Origin: an uncultured bacterium
Lineage (GTDB): Bacteria; Bacteroidota; Bacteroidia; Bacteroidales; Bacteroidaceae
Direction: 5' to 3'
Assembly: GCA_905216025.1 (NCBI GenBank)
Contig: CAJMSE010000006.1
Span: 95,005 to 159,004 of the forward strand
Length of the DNA stretch: 64,000 nt
Below are positions 32,617 to 42,791 of the stretch, piece after piece (position 1 is the first letter of the stretch; the number at the start of each line of letters is the position of its first letter). The notes below the pieces were generated by a model, which saw only the letters and a list, made by a program, of their open reading frames with translations, did no database searches and was not told the origin of the DNA. The position numbers and the translations under genes were made by a program.

Positions 32617-34810
32617 GGCTGCAGGGGTCGCACTCCTGATACTGGCCGTTCTATACTCCACGGCGATGAACGCACAGCTGAAACAGTTTACCCTCGAAGA
32701 CCTGAACTTCGGCGGAAACAACTACTATAACATGTCGCCAAAGAACATGTACCTCACATGGTGGGGCGACATACTGATGTATCAGGATGCCGAGGAAGCC
32801 GGAACGCTCGACGTGAAGACGGGGGCGAAGAAGGCCGTGCTGACCATCGGCGAGGTGAACGCCGCACTGGGCGGAGACGACAAGATACGCTCGGCCATGA
32901 ACGTGACGTTCCCCTACCCCGGCAAGACGCTCGCTCTGCTGAAAAACGGCAAGCAGCGCATACTCTACGACTGGGCGAAGAAGAGCGTCGAGTGGCGTCA
33001 GGACTGCGCCGGAGAGAGCTTCAGCAACTGGAACAGCACGTCGAGGGCGGTAGCTTTCGTGAAGGACAATCAGCTCGCCGTCACCGGCGCCGACGGCAAG
33101 ACGGCCGTACTGACCGCCGACGGCAGCCGCGACATAGTATACGGACAGGCCGTGCACCGCAACGAGTTCGGCATAATGGACGGCACTTTCTGGAGCCCCG
33201 ACGGGAGCAGGCTCGCCTTTTACCGCATGGACCAGAGCATGGTGACGGACTATCCGCAGGTAAACACGTTCGCAAGGACGGCAGAGCTTGAGCCGGACAA
33301 ATACCCGATGGCGGGAATGACAAGCCACAAGGTGACGGTGGGCGTGTATGACATGAACACGGGCAAGACCGTATGGCTGGCCGCCGGAGACCCTACAGAC
33401 AGGTATTTCACCAACATAGCATGGGCTCCAGACTCGAAGACGGTATACATGCAGGAGCTCAACCGCGACCAGAACCACATGCAGCTCGTCTGCTACGACG
33501 CCGCGACAGGACAGCGCAAGGACGTGCTATACGAGGAAATGAGCGACAAATACGTCGAGCCGCTGCACCCGATAGTGTTCCTCCCGTGGGACGAGGGCAA
33601 GTTCATAATACAGAGCCAGCGCGACGGATACAACCACCTGTATGTCATGGACACCAAGACGAAGGTGTATCCGGATGTGCACGAGACGGCAGCCGGCGTG
33701 AGATACATGGAGTATCTCAAGACAAGACAGCTCACGAAGGGCAGCTTCGTGGTGATGGGCATGGCCGGATTCAACCGCAAGGACCGTAGCGTCATCATCA
33801 CATCGAACGAGAAAAGTCCGATACAGTGCAACTTCTTCGCGGTGGACATCAAGTCGGGACGGCGCAAGCCGATAGACAACGGCCGCGGAGTGCACGCCGG
33901 AAGGCTCTCGGCCACCGGCACTATGCTCTATGACAGATACAGCGAGCCGGACGTGCCGAGAAACATTGAGGTGACAAGCACGTCGACGGGAAAGCGCAGC
34001 ATGATATTCAGCGCGCCCGACCCGTGGGAGGGATATGAGGTGCCGGAATACTCGTGCGGCACGATAAAGGCGGCCGACGGCACGACAGACCTCTACTACA
34101 GGATGGTGAAACCGGCCGGATTCGACCCAAGCAAGAAGTACCCGACGGTGATATACGTATACGGCGGGCCGCACGCGCACAACGTCGACGCACGCTGGCA
34201 CTACATGAGCCGGTCGTGGGAGACGTACATGGCACAGAAAGGATACCTGCTCTTCATCCTCGACAACCGCGGAAGCGAGAACCGCGGCCTTGCCTTCGAG
34301 CAGGCAACGTTCCGCCGCCTCGGACAGGAGGAGATGAAAGACCAGATGAAGGGCGTCGAATTCCTGCGCACCCTGCCCTACGCCGACTTGGAAAGACTCG
34401 GCGTTCACGGCTGGAGCTACGGCGGATTCATGACCATTTCTCTGATGACGAACTATCCGGACGTGTTCAAGGCGGGAGTCGCCGGCGGACCGGTGATAGA
34501 CTGGAAGTGGTACGAGGTGATGTACGGCGAGCGCTATATGGACACGCCGGAGAGCAACCCGGAGGGCTACAGCCAGGCCAGCCTGCTCGGAAAGGCAAAG
34601 GACCTGAAGGGCAAACTGCAGATAATAATAGGTATGAACGACCCGACGGTGGTGCCGCAGCATGCCCTGCAGTTCATCGACGCCTGCACGGAAGCGGGCA
34701 CGCAGCCCGACTTCTTCGTATATCCGGGCGAAGGGCACAACATGATGGGCCACAAGAGCGTGCACCTGCACGAGCGCATCACGCAGTATTTTGAAGACTA
34801 TCTCAAATAA
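32600..34810 (+). CDS. S9 family peptidase, dipeptidyl peptidase IV type
   Basis: Exported serine peptidase, 736 residues. A signal peptide (GVALLILAVLYSTAMNA) is followed by an eight-bladed propeller (about 30-480, with FWSPDGSRLAFYRMDQSMV) and the C-terminal alpha/beta-hydrolase domain with Ser606 in GWSYGGF, Asp681 in GMNDPT and His713 in GEGHNM. It probably removes dipeptides from the N-terminus of peptides in the periplasm; the NEFG stretch in the propeller may hold the amino-terminus-binding Glu. It overlaps the methylase gene by 17 bases; a second ATG six bases later is possible. It is followed 16 bases on by purD. Confidence 0.9.
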   Translation: MAMKTKAAGVALLILAVLYSTAMNAQLKQFTLEDLNFGGNNYYNMSPKNMYLTWWGDILMYQDAEEAGTLDVKTGAKKAVLTIGEVNAALGGDDKIRSAMNVTFPYPGKTLALLKNGKQRILYDWAKKSVEWRQDCAGESFSNWNSTSRAVAFVKDNQLAVTGADGKTAVLTADGSRDIVYGQAVHRNEFGIMDGTFWSPDGSRLAFYRMDQSMVTDYPQVNTFARTAELEPDKYPMAGMTSHKVTVGVYDMNTGKTVWLAAGDPTDRYFTNIAWAPDSKTVYMQELNRDQNHMQLVCYDAATGQRKDVLYEEMSDKYVEPLHPIVFLPWDEGKFIIQSQRDGYNHLYVMDTKTKVYPDVHETAAGVRYMEYLKTRQLTKGSFVVMGMAGFNRKDRSVIITSNEKSPIQCNFFAVDIKSGRRKPIDNGRGVHAGRLSATGTMLYDRYSEPDVPRNIEVTSTSTGKRSMIFSAPDPWEGYEVPEYSCGTIKAADGTTDLYYRMVKPAGFDPSKKYPTVIYVYGGPHAHNVDARWHYMSRSWETYMAQKGYLLFILDNRGSENRGLAFEQATFRRLGQEEMKDQMKGVEFLRTLPYADLERLGVHGWSYGGFMTISLMTNYPDVFKAGVAGGPVIDWKWYEVMYGERYMDTPESNPEGYSQASLLGKAKDLKGKLQIIIGMNDPTVVPQHALQFIDACTEAGTQPDFFVYPGEGHNMMGHKSVHLHERITQYFEDYLK

Positions 34811-34826
34811 AAAAACATATAAGACT

Positions 34827-36095
34827 ATGAAGATATTACTCTTAGGAAGCGGCGGCCGCGAGCACGCACTGGCGTGGAAGATTGCTCAAAGCCCGAAAGT
34901 TGAGAAGCTGTTTATCGCCCCCGGCAATGCCGGCACAGGCAACTGCGGCGAGAACGTGGCCATCGGCGTCAACGACTTCGAGAGTCTCAAGGAGTTCATC
35001 GCCGGCAACGGGATTGACATGGTGGTGGTAGGACCTGAAGATCCGCTGGTGCGGGGCATCTACGACGACTTCAAGAACGACGCGAGGACAAAGGACGTGC
35101 CCGTAATAGGCCCGTCAAAGGCCGGCGCGGTGCTCGAAGGCAGCAAGGATTTCGCAAAGGGATTCATGATGCGCCACAACATACCGACGGCGCAGTACAG
35201 GACGTTCGACGGCACGACGCTCGACGAGGGACTGGCTTTCCTCGAGACGCTGGAGGCTCCCTACGTGCTCAAGGCCGACGGACTGTGCGCCGGAAAGGGC
35301 GTGCTCATACTGCCGACACTCGACAAAGCGAAGAAGGAACTGAAGGAAATGCTCGGCGGAATGTTCGGTGGCGCGTCGGCACAGGTTGTCATCGAGGAGT
35401 TCCTCAGCGGCATCGAGTGCTCCGTGTTCGTGCTCACCGACGGAAAGAACTACAAGATTCTGCCCGAGGCCAAGGACTACAAGCGCATCGGCGAGGGCGA
35501 CACCGGACTGAACACAGGCGGCATGGGCAGCGTGACGCCCGTACCGTTCGCCACCAAGGAGTGGATGAAAAAGGTGGAAGACCGCATCATCCGCCCCACG
35601 GTAGACGGTCTGGCAGCCGAGGGAATAGACTACAAGGGCTTCATCTTCTTCGGTCTCATCAACGTGAAGGGCGAGCCGATGGTCATTGAATACAACTGCC
35701 GCATGGGCGATCCGGAGACGGAGAGCGTCATGCTGCGGCTCAAAAGCGATATCGTCGACCTATTCGAAGGCGTTGCCGAGGGCAATCTCGACACTAAGAG
35801 CATCGAGTTCGATGAGCGCGCGGCAGTCTGCGTGATGCTCGTCAGCGGCGGATATCCTCAGGAATACAAGAAGGGCTACCCCATCAGCGGCATCGGAAGC
35901 GTCGAGGGCAGCATCGTGTTCCACGCCGGAACGGCACTCAAGGACGGACAGACCGTGACCAACGGCGGCCGCGTGATTGCCGTGAGCTCGTATGGCAAGG
36001 ACAAGAGCGAGGCACTGGCAAAGTCGTTCGAGGAGGCACAGAAGATTCAGTTCACGGACAAATACTTCCGCAGCGACATAGGAAGCGACCTATAA
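34827..36095 (+). CDS. purD: Phosphoribosylamine--glycine ligase
   Basis: Second enzyme of purine synthesis, an ATP-grasp ligase of 422 residues. Visible blocks are LLLGSGGREHALAWK at the start, GNAGTG, VVVGPEDPLVRG, the ATP-grasp region KADGLCAGKGV, and FNC-type EYNCRMGDPETE with the metal ligands. The ATG at 34827 is used because LLLGSGGREHA must lie at the very N-terminus; the frame extends 36 bases further up into the peptidase gene. Its neighbour genes are unrelated, so the link is probably only shared transcription. Confidence 0.97.
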   Translation: MKILLLGSGGREHALAWKIAQSPKVEKLFIAPGNAGTGNCGENVAIGVNDFESLKEFIAGNGIDMVVVGPEDPLVRGIYDDFKNDARTKDVPVIGPSKAGAVLEGSKDFAKGFMMRHNIPTAQYRTFDGTTLDEGLAFLETLEAPYVLKADGLCAGKGVLILPTLDKAKKELKEMLGGMFGGASAQVVIEEFLSGIECSVFVLTDGKNYKILPEAKDYKRIGEGDTGLNTGGMGSVTPVPFATKEWMKKVEDRIIRPTVDGLAAEGIDYKGFIFFGLINVKGEPMVIEYNCRMGDPETESVMLRLKSDIVDLFEGVAEGNLDTKSIEFDERAAVCVMLVSGGYPQEYKKGYPISGIGSVEGSIVFHAGTALKDGQTVTNGGRVIAVSSYGKDKSEALAKSFEEAQKIQFTDKYFRSDIGSDL

Positions 36096-36152
36096 GACTG
36101 GCCGGAAAAGACTGAAAAGAACAGTAATTGTCCACGCATCACTGACACGACT

Positions 36153-37091
36153 ATGGCCAAACGCTTACAAAACAGGATTTCCGGAAGCAGGTTCGCACTG
36201 CCGTTCACGGCACTGTACGGAACTGCCGTATGGCTTACGGGCGGACTGTACCACATGCAATGGTGGGTGCAGTTCGCCTGTTTCGTGCTCTCCGTGCTGC
36301 TGATGGTGGAGCTGAACAACAGCAACGCGCTGATACGCATCTACAGCCGGATGGTGTCGTGCTCGTTCATAGTGCTCTCGGTGATGCCCACATTCCTGAT
36401 GGCCAGCATACGGGAAGCGGCCTGCGCCACCCTAATGACGGCGGCATACCTGCCACTTTTCCACAGCTATCAGAACCGTGCGGCAGCCGGACCGGTGTTC
36501 TACTCCTTCCTGCTGACGGGCATCGCGAGCCTCTTCTACGTGCACATACTCGTCTTCATACCGGTGATATGGCTCATGATGGCCACCAGCCTGCAGTCGA
36601 TGAGCCGCCGCACGCTGGCCGCATCGCTCATCGGCACGGTCACGCCATACTGGTTTGCCACCTTATATTATATATACTACGCAAGCCCGGCGGAGGCACT
36701 GGACCACTTCCGGCCTCTGACGGTCATGCCGCAGCTGCCCGACTACACATCGATGACCGTGGGAATGATGCTCACGGCGGCATTCATGGCTGTCATCGCG
36801 ATAACCGGAACGGTGCACTACATCCGCACGAGCTATAACGACAAGATACGCACGAGGATGATATACAACTGCTTCATCCTCATGACGGTGACGGCGGCGG
36901 GCCTCCTTGCCGCATTCCCGCAGCACTATGACATGCTGACGAGAATGCTGGCGATAAACATAGCTCCGCTTGCAGCCCACTTCCTCGCACTGACGAAGAC
37001 GCGCATCACGAACATAGCGTTCTGCATCATCGTGGCCGCGGCCGTCGCAATAACAGGATATAACCTATGGATTTCATCACCACTCTTCTGA
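36153..37091 (+). CDS. Multi-pass membrane protein of unknown function
   Basis: 312 residues with about nine to ten hydrophobic segments (for example FVLSVLLMVEL, VHILVFIPVIWLMMA, MLTAAFMAVIAITG, IIVAAAVAITGYNLW). Positions of charged loops suggest an inner-membrane protein. It resembles the Bacteroidetes DUF6427-like membrane proteins in length and layout, but I cannot confirm this. It overlaps the next gene by 25 bases, which argues that the two are translated together. Confidence 0.6.
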   Translation: MAKRLQNRISGSRFALPFTALYGTAVWLTGGLYHMQWWVQFACFVLSVLLMVELNNSNALIRIYSRMVSCSFIVLSVMPTFLMASIREAACATLMTAAYLPLFHSYQNRAAAGPVFYSFLLTGIASLFYVHILVFIPVIWLMMATSLQSMSRRTLAASLIGTVTPYWFATLYYIYYASPAEALDHFRPLTVMPQLPDYTSMTVGMMLTAAFMAVIAITGTVHYIRTSYNDKIRTRMIYNCFILMTVTAAGLLAAFPQHYDMLTRMLAINIAPLAAHFLALTKTRITNIAFCIIVAAAVAITGYNLWISSPLF

Positions 37092-37519
37092 CAGAATACG
37101 GCTACGGCGGCATGCTGGTGGCGGCATTCCTCGCCGGCAGCTTCTTCCCGTTCAGCAGCGAGGCCGTGATGGTGGCCCTGTTGGCTGCCGGTCTCGACCC
37201 GCGACTGCTCGTAGTATACGGCACGGCGGGCAACGTGGCGGGCGGAATGTTCAACTACTACGTGGGACGGCTGGGCCGGCTGGAATGGATAGAGAAGTAC
37301 CTGCACGTGAAAAGCAATGACCTCGAACGCGCCGAGCGCTTCATGGCCGGCCACGGAGCATGGATGGGCTTCTTCGCCTTCGTGCCGATACTCGGCAGCG
37401 CCATAACAATCGCCCTCGGACTGATGCGTGCCAACATCACGATATCGTTCATAAGCATAACGATAGGCAAGTTCCTGAGATACCTCCTGCTCATCTACGG
37501 GGCAAGCCTGCTGATATGA
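37067..37519 (+). CDS. YqaA/DedA-family membrane protein
   Basis: 150 residues, inner-membrane. GSFFPFSSEAVMVALLAAGLDP near the N-terminus and GNVAGGMFNYYVGRLGR match the DedA/SNARE-associated YqaA subfamily, with re-entrant hydrophobic hairpins and GHGAWMGFFAFVPILGSAI near the C-terminus. Members are linked to lipid scrambling and membrane homeostasis in other bacteria; the role here is unknown. It starts inside the previous gene (25-base overlap). Downstream (37520-37717) is non-coding except for a promoter. Confidence 0.85.
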   Translation: MDFITTLLTEYGYGGMLVAAFLAGSFFPFSSEAVMVALLAAGLDPRLLVVYGTAGNVAGGMFNYYVGRLGRLEWIEKYLHVKSNDLERAERFMAGHGAWMGFFAFVPILGSAITIALGLMRANITISFISITIGKFLRYLLLIYGASLLI

Positions 37520-37612
37520 ACGGGACGCAACCGGCCCGCTTCAACCCTGCCGCAGGCAGGCGGAAGGGGAGTTAAAAAAAATGAAATACTTTCTATCTAT
37601 ATGTATTTATAT

Positions 37613-37620
37613 TAACTTTG
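37613..37620 (+). promoter_or_regulatory. -7 element TAACTTTG of the DUF2723 gene
   Basis: Exact TAnnTTTG match; TTTC at 37590-37593 is a possible -33 box with a 19-base spacer. Leader of about 90 bases to the ATG at 37718. Confidence 0.6.
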
Positions 37621-37717
37621 CACGGATGATATGTCCGCTATAAGGCATCATCAGAGCAAGAACAAGTTTTAAACGACATCACAACTATTAGAAAACAACA
37701 TCATAACTATTAAGATA

Positions 37718-40700
37718 ATGAAACAGTTTAAACGAGTGGACAACCTGCTTGGGTGGCTGTCTTTCCTGATAGCAGCCTTCGTATATTGCTCCACCATCGA
37801 GCCGACAGCCAGCTTCTGGGACTGTCCTGAGTTTATCACAACAGGCTATAAACTCGAAGTCGGGCATCCGCCTGGAGCCCCGTTCTTTGCTCTGACAGCC
37901 AATATCTTCTCACAGTTTGCAAGCGATCCGTCGCAGGTGGCATACATGGTGAACACCATGAGCGCCCTGCTCTCCGCCGTGACGATAATGTTCCTGTTCT
38001 GGACGGTGACGCATCTGACGCGCAAGCTGCTCGTAAAGGACTGGAGCGAGCTGACCGTCGCGAAGACCATCGCCATCGAGGCGTCGGGTCTTGTCGGCGC
38101 ACTCATATACACATTCAGCGACACATTCTGGTTCAGCGCCGTCGAAGGAGAGGTCTATGCCTATTCATCGGCATTCACGGCAATCGTGTTCTGGCTCATC
38201 CTCAAGTGGGAAGAGCATGCCGATGAGCCCCACAGCGACCGCTGGCTGGTACTCATCATGTACATGACCGGCCTCTCCATCGGTGTCCACCTGCTGAACC
38301 TTCTCTGCGTCCCGGCAATCGTATTGGTATACTATTACCGCCGCTTCCCCCACAAGTCGCCCAACGCCGACCTGCGCGGCTCCATCGCCGCACTGGCCAT
38401 TTCGGTGGGTATCCTCGTGGCGGTGCTCTACGGTGTCGTGCCCGGCATCGTGCAGGTGGGCGGCTGGTTCGAGCTGTTCTTCGTCAACACGCTCGGCTGT
38501 CCGTTCAATACGGGAGAGATAGTATATATCGTCCTGCTCATCGCCTGCATCATCTGGGCCATCTACGAGACATACCACGACAAGAACAAGAAGCGCACCA
38601 ACATAGCGTTCACCTGCTCGGTGGCCATGCTCGGCATCCCGTTCTACGGCCACGGCATACAGGCTGTGGTGATAGGAGTAATCGTCCTCGCCCTGCTGTG
38701 GCTCGTGCTGAACCATAAGAAGTCGCCCATCACCGCACGGATAAAGAACACTTCGCTGCTCTGCATGCTGATGCTGATGATCGGTTACTCAAGCTACGCG
38801 CTGATAGTGATACGCTCTGCGGCCAATCCTCCCATGGACCAGAACTCTCCCGAGGACATTTTCACGCTCGGCGAGTATCTCGGCCGCGAGCAGTACGGCA
38901 ACCGCCCGCTGTTCTACGGACAGGCCTACACCTCGCAGGTGGCGCTCGACAAGGACGGCGAATACTGCCGCCCGCAGATGTCGATCGGCTCTCCCGTATA
39001 CCAGCGCAAGGAGAAAGCGTCGGCAGATGAGAAGGATTCATACTTCGTGGTACGCACGAGAGACGAATATAAGTATGCGCAGAACATGCTGTTCCCCCGT
39101 ATGTACAGCAAAGACCACACCGAAGCATACGAGAGCTGGATGGGCGGCGTGAGCGGTTCGCAGGTTCCCTACGACCGCTGCGGCGAGCCGATGATGGTGA
39201 AGATGCCGTCGCAGTTTGAGAATCTGCGCTTCTTCCTGTCCTATCAGTGCAACTTCATGTACTGGCGTTACTTCATGTGGAACTTCGCCGGACGCCAGAA
39301 CGACCTGCAAGGCAACGGCGAACTGGAGCATGGCAACTGGATAACGGGCTTCTCGTGGTTTGACAACTGGCGTCTCGGCGACCAGGACCTGCTGCCCGAC
39401 GAGCTGAAGGAGAACAAGGGACACAACGTGTTCTACTGCCTGCCGCTGCTCCTCGGACTCATCGGTCTGTTCTGGCAGTCACTGCGGAAAGGCCCCGAAG
39501 GCATCCGCCAGTTCTGGGTAGTGTTCTTCCTTTTCTTCATGACAGGACTCGCAATCGTAATCTATCTGAACCAGACGCCGATGCAGCCGCGTGAGCGCGA
39601 CTATGCCTACGCAGGCTCATTCTATGCCTTCGCCATCTGGTGCGGACTCGGAGTGGCCGCCATCATCGAGGAGATATGCCGCCGTCTGAAAGGCCATGAG
39701 ACGGCTATAGCCGCCATCGCGGGTGTTGCCTGCCTGCTCGTCCCCGTGCAGATGGCATCGCAGACATGGGACGACCACGACCGCAGCGGACGCTACACAT
39801 GCCGCGACTTCGGCCAGAACTATCTCATGTCGCTGCAGAAGGAAGGCAACCCGATCATCTTCACCAACGGAGACAACGACACTTTCCCGCTCTGGTACAC
39901 CCAGGACGTTGAGGGAGTGCGCACCGACACCCGCGTCTGCAACCTCAGTTACCTGCAGACAGACTGGTATATCGACCAGATGCGGCGTCCCGCCTACGAC
40001 TCTCCGTCAGTGCCGATAACATGGAGCCGCCTGGAATACTGCGCCGGAACGAACGAGTATATACAGGTAGACCCGAGACTGAAGGAAAACATCAAGGGTA
40101 TATACGAGATGTATCCGGATGAAGCTAAAAAGCTCTTCGGCGACAATCCGTTCGAACTCAAGAACATCCTCAAATACTGGGTGCGCAACGATATAGACGA
40201 GACACAGCGCGAAGTGATGACCATGCTCACCGGCGGCGACCGCGGAAGCATACACGTAATCCCGACCGACACCGTCTACGTGACTATCGACAAGGAGGCC
40301 GTGAAGAAGAGCGGAATGCTCATGGCCGGCGATTCCATCCCCGACATGATGACCATCTCGCTCAAAGGCAAGAACGCATTGTACAAGGGCGACCTGATGA
40401 TGCTCGAGATAATAGCCCAGAGCAACTGGACAAGACCCGTGTACGTGGCAATCTCCGTGGGCCCGGCCAACTACATGAACCTCGGCGACAACTTCATACA
40501 GGAAGGTCTCGCAAACCGTATCTCGCCGTTCACGACGAACGTACAGGGCACCAAGAACTTCGATACCGAGAAGACTTACGACATCGTGATGAACCGCTTT
40601 AAGTTCGGAGGAATAAACCAGAAGGGCATCTACCTCGACGAAACGGTATCCCGCATGTGCCAGACACACCGCAAGGTGATGACCCAGCTCGCCATGAACC

Positions 40701-41092
40701 TCGTGGCCGAGGGCAAGGACAAGAAGGCCGCCGAGGTGCTTGCATACCTCGAGAAGCAGATACCAGAGTACAACGTGCCCGCCGACTACTACTACGGCTC
40801 ACTCGACCAGGCCCGTGTCTACGCGTTCCTCGGCAACAAGAAGAATGCCATGCGCCTGTTCAATACGCTGTGGAAGAAGTCCGAGCAGTATCTCAACTGG
40901 TACATGTCGCTCGACGCCATGCGCTTCGCCGCCGCCCGCCGCGAGTGCATGATGCACCTGAACGTGCTCCAGCAGGTGGCCATGTTCAGCTCCGAGACCG
41001 ACAGCGCATGGAGCGAGAAGAAGCAGAAAGAGTTTGAAAACATCGTCAACAGATATCACGCCAAAGGCGGCCGGATAGACTTCGGCAGCTAA
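37718..41092 (+). CDS. DUF2723 / TMEM260-like membrane glycosyltransferase (candidate O-mannosyltransferase)
   Basis: 1124-residue inner-membrane protein. The N-terminal half is a GT-C fold of about a dozen transmembrane segments; ASFWDCPEFITTGYKLEVGH (from about residue 29) carries the acidic residue expected of GT-C catalysis, and HPPGAPFF follows. A second membrane block (FWVVFFLFFMTGLAIVIYLN, PMQPRERDYAYAGSFYAF) leads to a soluble C-terminal domain with helical repeats near the end (DYYYGSLDQARVYAFLGNKK). The eukaryotic relative TMEM260 is a protein O-mannosyltransferase; a similar activity on exported proteins is likely but unproven here. Confidence 0.85.
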   Translation: MKQFKRVDNLLGWLSFLIAAFVYCSTIEPTASFWDCPEFITTGYKLEVGHPPGAPFFALTANIFSQFASDPSQVAYMVNTMSALLSAVTIMFLFWTVTHLTRKLLVKDWSELTVAKTIAIEASGLVGALIYTFSDTFWFSAVEGEVYAYSSAFTAIVFWLILKWEEHADEPHSDRWLVLIMYMTGLSIGVHLLNLLCVPAIVLVYYYRRFPHKSPNADLRGSIAALAISVGILVAVLYGVVPGIVQVGGWFELFFVNTLGCPFNTGEIVYIVLLIACIIWAIYETYHDKNKKRTNIAFTCSVAMLGIPFYGHGIQAVVIGVIVLALLWLVLNHKKSPITARIKNTSLLCMLMLMIGYSSYALIVIRSAANPPMDQNSPEDIFTLGEYLGREQYGNRPLFYGQAYTSQVALDKDGEYCRPQMSIGSPVYQRKEKASADEKDSYFVVRTRDEYKYAQNMLFPRMYSKDHTEAYESWMGGVSGSQVPYDRCGEPMMVKMPSQFENLRFFLSYQCNFMYWRYFMWNFAGRQNDLQGNGELEHGNWITGFSWFDNWRLGDQDLLPDELKENKGHNVFYCLPLLLGLIGLFWQSLRKGPEGIRQFWVVFFLFFMTGLAIVIYLNQTPMQPRERDYAYAGSFYAFAIWCGLGVAAIIEEICRRLKGHETAIAAIAGVACLLVPVQMASQTWDDHDRSGRYTCRDFGQNYLMSLQKEGNPIIFTNGDNDTFPLWYTQDVEGVRTDTRVCNLSYLQTDWYIDQMRRPAYDSPSVPITWSRLEYCAGTNEYIQVDPRLKENIKGIYEMYPDEAKKLFGDNPFELKNILKYWVRNDIDETQREVMTMLTGGDRGSIHVIPTDTVYVTIDKEAVKKSGMLMAGDSIPDMMTISLKGKNALYKGDLMMLEIIAQSNWTRPVYVAISVGPANYMNLGDNFIQEGLANRISPFTTNVQGTKNFDTEKTYDIVMNRFKFGGINQKGIYLDETVSRMCQTHRKVMTQLAMNLVAEGKDKKAAEVLAYLEKQIPEYNVPADYYYGSLDQARVYAFLGNKKNAMRLFNTLWKKSEQYLNWYMSLDAMRFAAARRECMMHLNVLQQVAMFSSETDSAWSEKKQKEFENIVNRYHAKGGRIDFGS

Positions 41093-41120
41093 GCGCCTCG
41101 AAACCCGCTTCTAAAAGGCA

Positions 41121-41732
41121 ATGATAATAGAACAACCGGCAATGTGGCTGCGCTGGCTTTACCCCAGGGCGACATGGAGGATGGACAGCCGTGAGAGGTC
41201 AGTATACCTGACCTTTGACGACGGTCCCATCCCCGAGGCCACGCCATTCATACTCGACACGCTGGCCACGGCCGGCATAAAGGCCACCTTCTTCATGGTC
41301 GGCGACAACGTCAGGAAATACCCCGAGCTCTACCGCCGCGTGGTGGCTGAGGGTCACCGGATCGGCAATCACACCTATAACCACATGGGCGGATTCCGCC
41401 ATTCGATAAAGACCTACTACGACAACGCCGAGAAAGCGGACAGCCTGCTGCACACAAACCTCTTCCGTCCGCCGCACGGATGGATGCGCCTTGACCAGTA
41501 TTTCTGGCTCGGCCGCAAATACCGCATCGTGATGTGGGACCTCGTCACCCGCGACTACTCGAAGTGGATGACCGCCGAGGGGGTGCTGAACAACGTGAAG
41601 CGATATGTCCGCAACGGTTCTATAATCACCTTCCACGACTCGCTGAAGAGCATCGACAAGCTGCGCACCGCTCTCCCCGAGGCTATAAAGTGGCTGAAAG
41701 GACAAGGATATGAGTTCAGAGTTTTTGAATAG
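41121..41732 (+). CDS. Polysaccharide deacetylase family protein
   Basis: NodB-homology domain of 203 residues, no obvious signal peptide. YLTFDDGPIPEATPFIL holds the catalytic base and metal Asp; HRIGNHTYNHMGG the two metal His residues; LFRPPHGWMRLDQ the substrate arginine block; and FHDSLKS the later His. It likely removes N-acetyl groups from a cell-wall or capsular polysaccharide. Its end overlaps the start of queG by 23 bases. Confidence 0.9.
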   Translation: MIIEQPAMWLRWLYPRATWRMDSRERSVYLTFDDGPIPEATPFILDTLATAGIKATFFMVGDNVRKYPELYRRVVAEGHRIGNHTYNHMGGFRHSIKTYYDNAEKADSLLHTNLFRPPHGWMRLDQYFWLGRKYRIVMWDLVTRDYSKWMTAEGVLNNVKRYVRNGSIITFHDSLKSIDKLRTALPEAIKWLKGQGYEFRVFE

Positions 41733-42666
41733 CGGCATAGCGCCGCTCACAGAAAAGATAAAAGCCGAGGCACACGCTCTCGGCTTTTTTGCTTGCGGCG
41801 TGGCCGAGGCCACGGCCGTGGACGAAGCCGCGGCGGCCTCGTTCAGACGCTGGATTTCCGGCGGCGGGCATGCCGGCATGGGGTATATGGCCGCCCACGA
41901 AGACATGCGCCTCGACCCGCGCCTGCTCATGCCGGGCGTGAAGAGCATCGTCTGCGTGGCCATGAACTACGCTCCCGCCGTGCGTATTCCCGACGGCGGA
42001 TACCAGATTGCCGCATACGCCTACGGCCGCGACTACCACGACATCGTCAAGGCGAAGCTCCGCCGCCTGGCAGAGGCTGTGAAGGACCTCGCCGGAAACG
42101 ACGCCATAGCCTGGCGCGCCTTCTGCGACACGGCTCCCGTGCTCGAACGCTACTGGGCCTGCCGGGCCGGCATAGGCTGGCGCGGACGCAACCGCCAGCT
42201 CATCATCCCCGGCGCGGGCAGCATGTTCTTCCTCGGCGAACTCTTCCTCGACATCGGGCTATGCTACGACGCCCCAATGCCGCCGCGTTGCGGAACGTGC
42301 CGCGCATGCCTCGACGCATGCCCCACGGGAGCACTCGGCGACGACGGTCTCGACGCCCAGCGCTGCCTCTCGTACCAGACGATAGAGAACCGCGGAGACA
42401 TCCCGCCCGCCGCGGCCGCCGCCATGGGCGACTGCATCTACGGCTGCGACCGGTGCCAGCAGGCATGCCCGTGGAACAGGTTTGCCACCCCATGCACGGA
42501 GCCGGAGCTGCAACCAAGCCCCGAACTGCTCACTATGACAAAGGAACGATGGAACAGCCTGTCTGTCGAAGACTACCGCCGGCTCTTCAAGGGCAGCGCC
42601 GTGAAAAGAGCCAAGTATGACGGACTGATGAGAAACATACGCGCCGCGGCCGCCAATAGAAAATAA
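41710..42666 (+). CDS. queG: Epoxyqueuosine reductase
   Basis: Cobalamin and iron-sulfur enzyme that performs the last step of queuosine synthesis on tRNA. Two ferredoxin-like motifs are present: CGTCRACLDACPTGAL and CIYGCDRCQQACPWN, each with the four-cysteine pattern. The N-terminal half is the cobalamin-dependent reductase domain, with ALGFFACGVAEA and MNYAPAV. At 318 residues it lacks the C-terminal HEAT-repeat extension of some relatives. It is coupled to the deacetylase by overlap, though functions are unrelated. Confidence 0.95.
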   Translation: MSSEFLNSGIAPLTEKIKAEAHALGFFACGVAEATAVDEAAAASFRRWISGGGHAGMGYMAAHEDMRLDPRLLMPGVKSIVCVAMNYAPAVRIPDGGYQIAAYAYGRDYHDIVKAKLRRLAEAVKDLAGNDAIAWRAFCDTAPVLERYWACRAGIGWRGRNRQLIIPGAGSMFFLGELFLDIGLCYDAPMPPRCGTCRACLDACPTGALGDDGLDAQRCLSYQTIENRGDIPPAAAAAMGDCIYGCDRCQQACPWNRFATPCTEPELQPSPELLTMTKERWNSLSVEDYRRLFKGSAVKRAKYDGLMRNIRAAAANRK

Positions 42667-42667
42667 A

Positions 42668-42695
42668 GGCGTGCCTCACCGGAGTGAGACACGCC
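42668..42695. terminator. Bidirectional terminator between queG and the Spy-like gene
   Basis: Stem GGCGTGCCTCAC/GTGAGACACGCC with one bulge and loop CGGA. The minus strand continues with TTTATTTTC and the plus strand has a weaker T-rich stretch, so it can serve the two converging genes. Confidence 0.7.
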
Positions 42696-42791
42696 ACGTC
42701 ATCCTTTTCAATTCTTCTTACTCAAAGAATTAAACACCTCTGAAGTCGTGGCACGCTTGCCACCCATTCTAACACTATTTTACCTAAATCA

